A stretch of 64,000 bases of DNA from Mactra quadrangularis (taxonomy: Eukaryota; Mollusca; Bivalvia; Venerida; Mactridae), in NCBI GenBank assembly GCA_025267735.1, contig CM046307.1, positions 310,001 to 374,000 of the forward strand, written 5' to 3'. Both the position numbers and the translations under genes were made by a program. Each line of letters starts with the position of its first letter. The first letter of the stretch is position 1. Shown piece after piece: positions 44,267 through 55,249 of this stretch. Under the pieces are notes generated by a model. That model did no database searches. It was not told the origin of the DNA and saw nothing but the letters and a program-made list of their open reading frames with translations.

Positions 44267-45463
44267 AAAGTCATATCACTGAACAGTAACCGTATACCAT
44301 CCTCCGTATTTTGATAATTCAAGTGTTAGAAATAAGTGTTTGACTTTACTAGTAAATTTTAGTTTCCTGAACTATACATGTGTTCTTTTACTTGATATGA
44401 TTTTATGAGATTGTATGTTTTGTGTTATGTTTAGCCATATGCATGGTTCATAAAGTGAAGGAACATTGTATGTTTATGTTTCTCTTAATATAATACTTGT
44501 TAAATTTTTAAAGGAAAATAACCTACATCTTCATATTTACTTACCATTCACACACATGTATATTTACTAACACTCACTATAATTAACAGTTCAATGTTAA
44601 GGCTTCCAACAGTAAACATCTAAGTTATATATAAGATAAGAAAATTTTTGGAACGATTTATCGTTCCAGAGACATGACAAATCTTAAAACCATTCTGACT
44701 CATAAATATTCATATTTCCACGCCTCTCAACAAAGACAAAGAAGCGTAATCTAAGCCTACTGGCTCATTATCATATAACTATACGGAGCTAGGTTGTCTC
44801 CCCTACAAACGGAAATTACCGAACAACTCCGAAACGACGCAAACTAGTCAATAGTAATTATACTCATTAATTCCCGTGGTGTATATAAACACATTAATAT
44901 TTCATACGAACTTTAACCCGACCTTATTATTTATTCTATACCGTTGGTTCCCGGCTTATTCTGCTTGTGAGCTACCTAGAACGAAAAAGCAGGGTACTAA
45001 ACTTTACAAAATGGCGACTTCCGTTTGTAAACTATTCGTCAGTTGAGATTGTTAAACCTCGAAAAAAGTCATGTTTTGACAACATATATTTCTCTTGACA
45101 GCATAAAAAATGAATTTGCACAACATTGCATATGTATAGACTGCAAATGAAGCATAATACTAATCGTGGAAACGTCTTATCTCAAAGCAGAAGAATGACC
45201 TAGTTTCGGAAAGGTAGCGAACGATTCGCACCCACTTACATTCACTCGTAGACGATTCGCCAGTAGACGATTCGCTCGCACAATAAGGGCGGTTCATCTC
45301 CATTTATTTAACCAGATATTGTGACTATAACGTTGCAAATCCATTAGTTTTTGCACTTTACTTACACTTTATCATTATAAAGCACCCCGAATGTGGACAA
45401 CAGACTTTCACAAGTGATTAATAAACGGCATGTCACCCTTTCTTCTTCGACGACAATTGACCG
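44267..45463. other. 3' flank of the convertase gene
   Basis: Holds the short GGAACGAT hairpin at 44649-44668 and, near 45215-45275, several spaced copies of GACGATTCGC or CGATTCGC. No gene seen. Confidence 0.5.
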
Positions 45464-45472
45464 CTTCCATTG

Positions 45473-46220
45473 GAGTCTGGTACAACTCAACCTGAATCCA
45501 ACTCAACCCGTGGACAACTCAACCCGTAAAATATATTATGATAGTTTGATATATAATCTAATTGGTTATTTATCATAAAAATATGTATTAACAATTAAGA
45601 GTGAAATTGAATATATTTCTATCAAGAATGGAAGATATTTGAGGATAAAATACAGTAATAGTACTTAGAGATTGCATAAGTATTGTGTCAATTGTATTGT
45701 ATGTATTGTATACAAAATATGTAGTAATCATATACTGAAAGGCTCAGCACATGTTTAACCAATTATTGAACATTACTTTGTAATTAATCTTCAAATTGAT
45801 TGTAAAAATTGTGTGATGTGAGATAAACAAAATAGAATTGAGCGTCTATATTTTCTGATTTTAAAGCGCGAAATTGTTAGACAAACTGTTATATCGAATT
45901 AATTCGAAAGTGATTATTGATACATTGTACTTGTAAATGCAATTAATCATACTTGTATAACTAGTATGTCGAACCGTCAAAATAAACTTCTTGAAGATAT
46001 AATTATGATTGAAGTGTGGCGAAACCATTCGACTTATATCAAGATTAAAGAATTTAAATTGCTATAATTGTTGATCACACATCATTTATGATGAATAACT
46101 AATTATATATCATACAGGTTGAATTGTCCACGGGTTGAGCTGTCCACGGGTTGAGTTGTCTGGGCTTACGGGTTGAGTTGTCCCGGGTTGAGTTGGATTT
46201 GGGTTGAGTTGTCCCGGTTC
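45473..46220. mobile_element. MITE with 9-bp target duplication, 748 bp
   Basis: CTTCCATTG stands directly on both sides (45464-45472, 46221-46229). The ends are imperfect inverted repeats of about 38 bp built from iterated ACAACTCAACC units: the left begins GAGTCTGGTACAACTCAACC, the right (complement) GAACCGGGACAACTCAACCC, and both continue AATCCAACTCAACCCG. No transposase inside. The 8-9-bp duplication fits hAT-like or MULE-like elements, not decided here. Confidence 0.88.
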
Positions 46221-46229
46221 CTTCCATTG

Positions 46230-47260
46230 TAACCTAAAAGGGACAAAACGTTGTCTCACGCCTCCAAATCTATGCGTGAAATGAAGGACTAATGACTTTT
46301 AAGTAATATGCGCAATTTCATGAAACAATATGGACTACCTAAAATATATACATCATTTTGGCGATACCACTGATTCTCAAAATAGTGCTACTTTTTAAAG
46401 CAATTTTTGGAAAATTTGTTTCATTAAAATGGTTATTTTTCACATTTATAATTTGATGGTATCGATCACTAAATCTTGGTGTAAAAGTGAACATTTTGAT
46501 ATATATAAATTCATACAAATAATTTCGTGCTAGACTTTCAGCAAATCTTTGACTTTAATTCCCCAAAACCTATATCATCCATGTAAGTATTTGCTAGAAG
46601 TTCAACATTACTTAGCAGCATCAAGATAAAAGTTTGCAGAGAATCTATCTCAAAGTTCTACAGAAGAGCAAACTAGTCACAGCACATCTTAAGAAAAGAC
46701 AATTACTAAATTTAAAGTGTATAGTTTTGTTGTGTATTTTACTTTCAATACCTTTAAATTTGCAAGTTGTTTTTGGATAATATTATGTTCTAGATCTAAC
46801 AACTTATTATTTATGTTAATTAAAAAAGTATATCTTAGACATGGTACCTACACGCTTTCATGAATCGTTCCTGCAGCACTTTCAGTGCTTTGATTATTTT
46901 AAGTCGGCAAGATAATATAACAATAAACATAAGCTTGTGTAAGCTTTTACAACCGACTATAACATATTATTATAAGTTAAACAGAATAAATACAAGTCAA
47001 ACAAATTTAAATATGGCTAAATTAAAATGCCACGATACAATTATTTTAAACTGAAATTGATCGGATATCACATACTACAAATGATATAGATATAAAACAT
47101 TTTCATCGAAATGAATAAATATATAAATACACAGACAATTTAAATGTTATATAACAAATTATGAAATAAAAATGCCATGCCACAGGACAGAAATTAAAAT
47201 TTGATAAAATATAAGTATGGAAAATAAGAAGTTTATTAGTAATACTTAATTGTTTACCAA
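46230..47260. other. No gene seen
   Basis: AT-rich. Contains the 22-bp CAGCACTTTCAGTGCTTTGA sequence (46874-46895) also found before convertase exon 10. Confidence 0.5.
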
Positions 47261-47269
47261 TTATCTTTA

Positions 47270-49720
47270 AAATATTAATTTGAGTGGCAGCCTTTTTACA
47301 TATACCCTTTTTTACTACCCTTTCACAAGTTATTGTGGCGTCCTCTACTTTAAAAGAATTATTTTTTGTAAAAGTTTTACCAAGAGCAATAGATTGGAAT
47401 TTTTCGGGGTTCGCTTGCTTTTGTTAATTTTAAACCATTCTAAAAGAACATTACTATCTGATTGTAAAACATTAATAAGTTCATTAAAATTAGAAGAAAA
47501 AAATGAAAGGGTATTGTCATCTGCATAATTATACAAAGTAGACCTTTTAATGAAATAAAAATCATTGATAAAACATGAAAAAGCAGGGGTCCAAGGATGA
47601 ATCCTTGGGGTACACCTTTAGTTATAGTAGCCCAAAAACTAACCGTTTGACCTATCTTAATTTGTTGTTTTCTACCAGACAAATATGATTTAAGTAAGCT
47701 TGAAGCAGACTCTGACAGACCATATGCAGATAACTTAGATAGAAGAATGTCATGTGGTAGGCAGTCAAAGGCCTTAGATAGACCCATTAGAATTGCAGCT
47801 ACATATTGGTTGTTGTCCAGAGCCTGCTTCCAGTCTTCAAGTAATTTCAGTAGAGTGGTTTGGCAACCATGTCCCCTCATGAAAGCACATTAAAAATGAT
47901 TAAAAATAGTATCAAAATGATGTGTAAGTTGTTCAGCAATTATTTTTTCAAATATTTTCGAAATCATTGGTAAAACACTCACTGGTCTATAATTGGATTA
48001 ACAAAGAGAATATTTTTTCTTAAATAGAGGGATAACTTGGGCCAGTTTTAGATTATCTGGGAATGTATTTGTACTTATAGTAATATTGACAAGGTTTGTA
48101 AGTGGTTCAGTCTTCTGACTTTTAACAGTTTAGCAGATATGGTATCAACTCCGGAAGTTTCTTTGAATTTAATAGATTAATTGCTTTGGAAACATCAGAT
48201 ATGTCAACTGTTTAAAATCAAATGTTATAACATGGGGGTTATTTTCTTTAATTTTGTCTAAACTTAGATAGCATTCTGGGTTAAACACATAATCTTTTCC
48301 AAAAGACTCGCTACGTTTGCAAAATATGAATTAAAATTAGAAATTGTTTTGTTGTTCTCATTTAGAACAAGTTTTGTAATTCTGTACATGATTTGTTTGA
48401 TAAAAATGGCTTAATCGTTTCCCAAAAATCTGAAGATTTTGCCCCACCTATACATCTTTCTTGAAAATATTGATTTGCAGATTTATGTTTTATGCTGTTT
48501 ACTAAATTTCTTTGTTTTCTATATTTTTCCCAGTTTTCAGATGTTCTGTATTTTTGGAATTTATGTAATAACATTTTTTTTCAAGTATATGGCTTTGCGT
48601 AGTTTTTGTTCATAAAAGGTAATGGTTTATTTCGTCTATATGACTGCTTAATTCGCGCATGAGTATTAAAAACTTCAGAAATATCAGATTCAAAATTTTC
48701 ATACAGAGAATTTACTAAATTATTATTAGAATAAAATTCATTAACAGGTGGCACTTTAATATTGGACAGGTCAACATTTAATGCATTAACATCAAGATTT
48801 TTAAAACTTCTGTAGTTATTTTTAAGCTTTTAATGCTTCGGTGTCGAGTTGTTGATACCAGTACATATAAGATTATGACAATCACAGATGCCAGATGGAA
48901 AATTTTGAGTCTTCATACATAATGTTTTTGAATTTGTTAAAATTGCGTCAATTAAAGAAGGAGTACAATTTTTCGTAAAACATGTTGGTTTATTAATTAA
49001 ACAGTGCAAATCGAATATTTCATTAAAGTCTAAAAGCTTACGACATTTATCACATAAGAGATCATATTTCAAATCACCAATGATCATGAAGTGGTCAAAT
49101 TTGGTTAAAATAAGATCCGATATTGTGGTTAATTGTTTAAAAAAGTCACCATCTTTCATATTGGGTAGTCTATAAACACACGACATAGCCCATTTTGAAT
49201 TATTCAATATGACCTCATATGATATGTTTTCGAGATATTTAGACTCCAGGTCATTACGGCGACGTGCAGGTATGTCTGCTCTGGTGACGGTTGCTATTCC
49301 TCCTCCTCGACTGTCTCTGTCTCGTCTTTCCAGATTGTAACCTGGTACTTAAAATAAGTCATTGCGAAATGATGAATCAATTTTAGTTTCCGAATTAAAC
49401 AATAGATTTACTAATTTAAGCTCTAAAATCTCATGAAGTTCATTAAATGTATGTCTAATACTATTTATGTTAAGATGAGCAGTTATGAATTTTCTAGGGT
49501 ATTTGTTCCTGAGTTCTTTAAGGTCATTAAAATTAGGTAAAGTATCAGTTTCGGCGTCTGAACAGGCAGAGGACAAAACTGATGTACTAGTTGCTATCTA
49601 GTATACTTTCACCTATATCATAAAAAGATAACATAGTGTCAGAAGTATACTACATGGATTAATTATCAATTCATAACGTAGTTCTAATTGGGATTTGTTT
49701 TTGAAAACACTTTAAAACAG
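47270..49720 (-). pseudogene. LINE remnant with endonuclease and RT pieces
   Basis: Reading from 49576: SSACSDAETDTLPNF, TAHLNINSIRHTFNELHEI (endonuclease start), then CVYRLPNMKDGDFF and FMIIGDLKYDLLC (GDxN motif decayed) at 48830-49207. Then ENWEKYRKQRNLVN at 48362-48574. RT follows: LMGLSKAFDCLPHDILLSKL, TKGVPQGFILGPLLF (47440-47880), then after a frameshift YNYADDNTLSFFSS (YADD catalytic core) at 47345-47536. Frameshifts and stops interrupt it. Its 5' end is joined to an antisense gypsy-gag mosaic. Confidence 0.86.
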
Positions 49721-49739
49721 AGAATTGACGCGATTGACT

Positions 49740-50500
49740 AAGCAAATGCCTTCAAACTATTTAAAGTACATGTACAGTTTATGTTTAGTGGTCCGTTAGA
49801 TAAAAAATCTGAGAAGGCCAAATGTAATCATTTCATGTTGCGGATTGGCGAAAAGGTCGCCAAATATTCTCGACATGGACGATTGTAGGAAAAGAGAGCA
49901 AACAAATTCAAACATACTTCCGAAGTTTGAAAAGTGTTGGTAGCCAAAGCAAACATAATTTACAGTAGGTTCATGTTCAAATCACGTAGGCAAACTGAGG
50001 GTGAAGACTTTTAACAGTTTGTCACACAGTTTAGTCTTTCGATCAAAGACTGTGATTATTCGGACAATATGCAAGACGACATGATCCGTTACCATATTGT
50101 GTTTGGTGTAAATTCTATGCAAACAAGGGAGATATTGATCAGTGAAGGATCAGACCTGTCACTGCATAAGTGCATGGACATAGCTAAAACATATGAACTT
50201 TCACAGGCTCAATTAAAAGTCACGGACGACAAACCTGTGCCATTAAAGGGTCAAACACCACCACAGTGGAAGAAAGGAATCGAGAAACTCAAAACGCAAG
50301 TGTTACATCCAGTCCAAAGCCATGCAACAAGTGTGGGAACAAGCATGGCAATACTCCAAAATGCCCAGCAAATGGTTTTCAATGTTTGTATTGTAATGTA
50401 CTTGCCATACACAAGATCGTGGAATCTATTACTTCCAAACAGAACTGCATAAAGCTCTTTCTCAATCTGTCCATATTTAGTTTCTATCTAGTTTAGTGCT
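49740..50500 (+). pseudogene. Ty3/Gypsy gag remnant (copy 2)
   Basis: The same gag pieces as at 3589-4360: FKVHVQFMFSGPLDKKSEK, MQDDMIRYHIVFGVNS, KTYELSQAQLKV, and after a frameshift near 50270 the zinc knuckle CNKCGNKHGNTPKCP with CLYC. The 50069-50452 frame is longer than in copy 1. No pol or LTR accompanies it. Confidence 0.82.
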
Positions 50501-50609
50501 TGATGCAAAGCTAACTGGTCCGTCTTACTACAGAAGTGCAGCACCAAGGCCGTGTTTTGAAGCATCAACCTGCAGTGTAATGTCCTTATTTGGGTCACAA
50601 TATCTCTAC

Positions 50610-50920
50610 TAGCGCAGCTACGTTTTGGCATTTTGCCTGTTAGAGTTGAAACTGGTCGTTATAACGGAGAACCTTTAAAACAGAGACTATGTTTGTTCTG
50701 TGATACAAATAGTGTTGAAACAGAGACACATATTTTATTAAATTGTAATTGTTATGACAACATTAGAGATGAAATATTTCATGATATATACTTAAATAAT
50801 GACTTTTTACAATTCAGTAATGAAAGTAAGAATAAAACCCTACTTTTTACCCATCCGCGTAAAGTCGCAAAGTATCTAGTGAAAGCATACTCAAAGATGA
50901 GACTTACTGACAATAGATAG
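50610..50920 (+). pseudogene. LINE C-terminal region (copy 2)
   Basis: The same tail as in copy 1 (PVRVETGRYNGEPLKQRL, ETETHILLNCNCYDNI, then KYLVKAYSKMRLTDNR and stop at about 50920). It is slightly longer because copy 1 has an earlier stop. Confidence 0.75.
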
Positions 50921-51004
50921 TTCAATGTATTTATTTATATTGTACATACATTTAGATTAACATAATGACTTGTAGGTCCATATGGCCGGGTGTATATTTT
51001 GTAC

Positions 51005-51080
51005 TTATATTTGTTTGTTTGTTTGGGTTTTACGGCGCACCAACACAAAAAGGTCATATCGCGCCGAAAGCAATGTTTGT
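51005..51080 (-). repeat. SINE/LINE 3' tail fragment
   Basis: GTTTGTTTGGGTTTTACGGC, then GCACCAACACAAAAAGGTCAT resembles, on the minus strand, the (AAAC)n-ended tails at 14278 and 35463. Confidence 0.55.
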
Positions 51081-51719
51081 TTGTGTTTGTACTTATATTA
51101 CTTTGTTCTTTATACATATGTATTGTATCTTACACATGACACTTTAATTTAAAAAAACTTACTATTTCAACACTTGTCCAGGTTCCTTCGTAATGATGAC
51201 TTTCACTTTTTAAAGCGCATCCAAAACAAATTCTGCATTATTTGTCAATAATTGTCGCATTGGCCTTTGTAAATAGGTAACCATACCTAATATAGTTTCT
51301 AGCTCGGACTTACTAGTCGGTGAAGGCATTTATTTTACTACCTTGCCTTTTTTCGGGAATATTTTTTGACAAGTCGATGTCAATAGGTGACCGAAAATGG
51401 AATCTCTGTCTGAGATACTATTGTCTTATCAGGGTTTTACTTTATTCCATTTTCTCTGCATCTTTGCATTAATTTGTCAACGTTCGCGTCGTGTTCGTTC
51501 TGCGTACGACCGAAGCATACTGCGTCATTAACAATGGCTCGAACCCCTAGTAGGTTTTCAAGGCATTCTTCCATTTCTGTTGAAACATGTCACTTGAACG
51601 AAGTTTTTAAGGGTGGTGTATAACCCTGTATTTAGTGCAGATTCAAAATAAGAATACGGAAGTCTACAGTGCTGTACTCTCAAAACTTGCTTATTCATTA
51701 AATTGTAAAGGGATTTAAC

Positions 51720-52008
51720 TCGGTCTAAACAGTGGTAGTTGGTAGCGCGCCGGGATTTGGAATCTCGTGCCCGAGGGGTGCGGATTCGAATCCCACCCGG
51801 GGAGTTTATACCCTTCCATAAAAATTTGACAATACTGTCGATTTTCCTCCATTGATTAGATAATATGGAGAAGTTTCTGGCCTTGTGGAAGGGTAGGTGA
51901 GAACTGGTTAGAGACAATGGTCCAGGAAAGCTAGGTTAGGTGCGCTGGACGCCGTAAAATGACCTAAATGGTGTTGACACGGCGTTAAATCTATAAAAAA
52001 AAACTAAA
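51720..52008 (+). mobile_element. tRNA-derived SINE, apparently complete
   Basis: The head is AGTTGGTAGCGCGCCGGGAT with box B-like GGATTCGAATCCCACCCGGG. The body contains GGTAGGTGAGAACTGGTTAG and TGACCTAAATGGTGTTGACA, and it ends CGGCGTTAAATC plus poly(A). Partial copies are at 2005-2065 and 9250-9350, and a reverse copy at 40756-41021. Confidence 0.87.
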
Positions 52009-54005
52009 CAGTGGTAAAGTATGAATATATTTTATTACCGTTCAGTATGCCCCGAGTGGATCTATATTGATAATTGATACAAAATGATAGTCAATGTAAT
52101 GTTGCTGGAATTAAGCATGCCACTTGTTGATTTCTTACAGGACTCTTTATTGCACACGCAATTTTATAATAATTGTAGATCACAGAACACAGCTTATGTA
52201 CGTAGATACAACGTTTTAATAATCATAGATCTATATAAATACATGTATATAGATCTATACATACAGAGAGAGGGAGAGAGAGAAATGTAACTGATATATG
52301 GTAATTACGATAAGTTGGAAAGAGTTTTCTTTCTTTGACTATTGACATTATCTATACAATCAATATACGTCAAAATTATTTTAAAGACTAGTTGCTGACG
52401 ATACCCGTGTCTGAAAGGTCTTTCATTTCTATCATCACGTCGCATGATTATATTTACCTCCGCAATAAAATTTGTAGTTCTGTAATATTGTCTTTCGATT
52501 GTAAATTCTACCTGTATAGGTTATGTTGTTATTATTTTGTCAAAGCATTAGTACACTGTCACATCTACATTGTAATTTCGAGTATAGACTGACTCGATTT
52601 TTACACAAAAACATACTTACCGACGAACATCTATGTTTTTGTTTGAAAATGCATTATAGGATTGCAATCAGATATTTAGTTTGTAAACGAACACCAAAGT
52701 ACTCAATACAGTCAACTGAGCAACAACAAAAAAACTTATTTAATTGCGACACAATATTATTGACATTGTTTTGGTACGAAAATTTCAGTACGAATTTCAC
52801 ACGTGGAGTAATTTTTTGTTCTAGCTCATGGTATGTATTCGTAAGTATTTTTTCTACTAAACATTTAGCTAACAGAATAGCACAATAACATTATATATTG
52901 CAGAACTTGCATTGAAATATTTCGGTGTCTCGGGTACATGTGTACCCATTGAATGTGTGTTTCAAGGGCCGGTAACACAATAAGCCAGAAAAGAGTACGA
53001 TTTGATCCGGAGAAAGCTGTTTCGTTCATTTTCTTATATAAAAATGTAAAAAGTTCCGTATTTTCTTATTTACTTTGCAGAAATCAACAACGAATGTAAT
53101 GTATACACTTTAATGCTATCATTTATCCAAGACAATATTAAGATAATACGATAACTGCAGGGTTCCACACTAACATTTTCCTGAAAATTTTCCACAAAAA
53201 AAAATACTGAACAGAAAACATGTGTTCAATCTCTGTCTAGTACTGGGAATTATCACTGAATGAAATGCAAATTTGTGTTGAAAATAGCGAAATTGCATTT
53301 TGTCCTTTTGCCCCGCCCCAGCGTTGCCATGGAATTTGAGATGGGTGCTTTAAAACGCAGTCACCCGGGCCGGTATTATCAAGCATCTTACGATTGATTT
53401 TAGTCGTAAATCAGCCTATATTGTTATGTTAAATTGACGTAAGATTTGTGATAATATGCTACCCCGGAGATTAAATTGGTCAAGTTTCATATCTGTAAAT
53501 TAGTAATGAAATAAGAGCATCTTGAAATAGCCCTAGCGCGTGAAGATGAAAAATTGGCCACTCCACCAATGTCGCAACCAGTTAAGTGTTGAACTGTCCT
53601 TTTCTCATTTGAATTTGAGAAAGTAAATATAGGGTATTTGATTTGAGTTTAAGTATAGCTCTTAACACAATTTTATAAACAAATCTGTACCCAAAATCCT
53701 GTTTTTTACTGAAGGAATACTGTTTTTGATAAGGATGTCTTTCTGGATAACTCATTAGGGAGTCCTTAGGGGGCCCTGATATAATTAAGTAGTAAATGTC
53801 AAGCCCTGTTAAACACAGATTATAAATGTTTTATCAAGCTGATGAGATATGTAAAATGAAACTTCTCCACCATTTGACAAAATATGTCAGGTCTCATAGT
53901 GCATAAACTTTGTTCATTACCAAGACAGAACTAGGTGATATTTTACTAAGTTTTAACATACATACATGATGAGAATTAAACAGAAAAGAATGTACATGTA
54001 CACTA
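52009..54005. other. No gene seen
   Basis: AT-rich DNA with a short (GA)n run at 52262-52285. ORFs such as 52523-52888 are low-complexity frames without recognisable domains. Confidence 0.5.
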
Positions 54006-54190
54006 TGTAGGGGAGGACGGGGTAAGTTGAGCCACCCCCTCTCAGGCAGCTAATAAAAACAGAACTATCATGAGACTGTAATTAAAACATGTCTAGTAAC
54101 ATGACATAAACTTTCCCCATATTGTTTTTGATAAACCTATACAGAAACAAGAAATGTCTTTAAAAATAGACAAACGGCGTCGATTTAAAA

Positions 54191-54623
54191 ACAAGAGGGT
54201 CCAAAGGGCCCTGGGTGCTCACCTGAGGAAAAGGTCAAAGGTCACAGAAGAGCCATTTACAGAGGACCACTAATGTTAAAACCTATTTTTTGACCCAGTG
54301 ACCTACTTATCCAACCAATCAGACCTATTTGAACAATTTTGGTAGGAAACCACCCACGGACCATTCCTGTTGAGTTTGGGCAAATTATCATAAACGGTTC
54401 AAGGGAAGATGTTGTTTGAACTTTTCCTTATATAATTCAATGTAATATTGTGATTCATGGGGTGGGGTCAATTTTGACCCAGGGGCATAATTTGAACAAC
54501 TGTGATGGAGGACCTCTAGATGATGTTATATACCAAATATGAAAGCTCTAGGCCTTGTAGTTTCAGACAAGAAGATTTTTGATAATTGCATTGTGAAAAC
54601 CTATTTTTTGATTCCGTGACCTC
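54191..54623. repeat. Dispersed repeat starting ACAAGAGGGTCC
   Basis: Begins ACAAGAGGGTCCAAAGGGCC, then CTGGGTGCTCACCTGAGG. I recall this opening as a common bivalve repeat. It includes two copies of AAAACCTATTTTTTGA (about 54279 and 54596). Confidence 0.6.
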
Positions 54624-54883
54624 CGTTAGTATTTGCTCATACAAGTTGTGACCACGCATCATCACTTCATCAACAACATTTGCAGACCAGTTTCGCAGAC
54701 TTGGCACATGATTGTCTACCGTAAACAGTATAACAGCCAATTGCAATTTCCGTACACTGATAACCTGCAGCTTGTGAGCATATCTGACCTTGGTGAAATC
54801 GACCGTTAATAATCCTTACCATTGTTTTGATCTCCGTTGCCCGTTCAATGTTGTTTAGAGTCAGCTACCTATGCTCGGTCACT

Positions 54884-55249
54884 ACCAATGCTCGGTCACC
54901 CCTAGCAAATTTCGATTAATTAAAAAGGGGACCTCGCGTATTGTTTCTAATTTTAGTCATACCTGTCAAACGCTCGCGGAAAACCCCAAATCATGATCAT
55001 CTAGACGCTTATCTGTTTATGCAGACGATAGATACGAGCGCACCTGCTGTTTTTCGCTAGAAAATCCTAGAGGCTAGAAAATCGAATTTGGACAGCCTTG
55101 TCTTTTTCACTTATAATTATTATAATAATTCAAGAAGTATTATGATTTATTTAAATTTATAATATTTATACAATAATCTTATCAATTGTAAATAAAAATC
55201 TCACATATTTATGTATATTCTAAGTAAAACAAGGTGACCGAGCACTGGT
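54884..55249. mobile_element. Nested 366-bp inverted-repeat element
   Basis: The ends ACCAATGCTCGGTCACC and GGTGACCGAGCACTGGT are complementary at 16 of 17 positions. An extra TGCTCGGTCAC stands just before the left end. AT-rich interior, no ORF. Confidence 0.7.

Larger units (their letters stand above)
49485..50923 (+). mobile_element. Mosaic retroelement unit, copy 2
   Basis: Parallel to the unit at 3327-4832. Here the antisense LINE start is part of a longer LINE continuing to about 47270. Relative to copy 1 there is a deletion of about 50 bp before gag. Similarity ends at about 50923, after which a unique 3' region continues. Confidence 0.8.

Noticed and set aside
52523..52888. 121-codon + strand frame
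   Set aside because: Long but with no recognisable motif, no splice context and AT-rich composition; kept out for lack of support.
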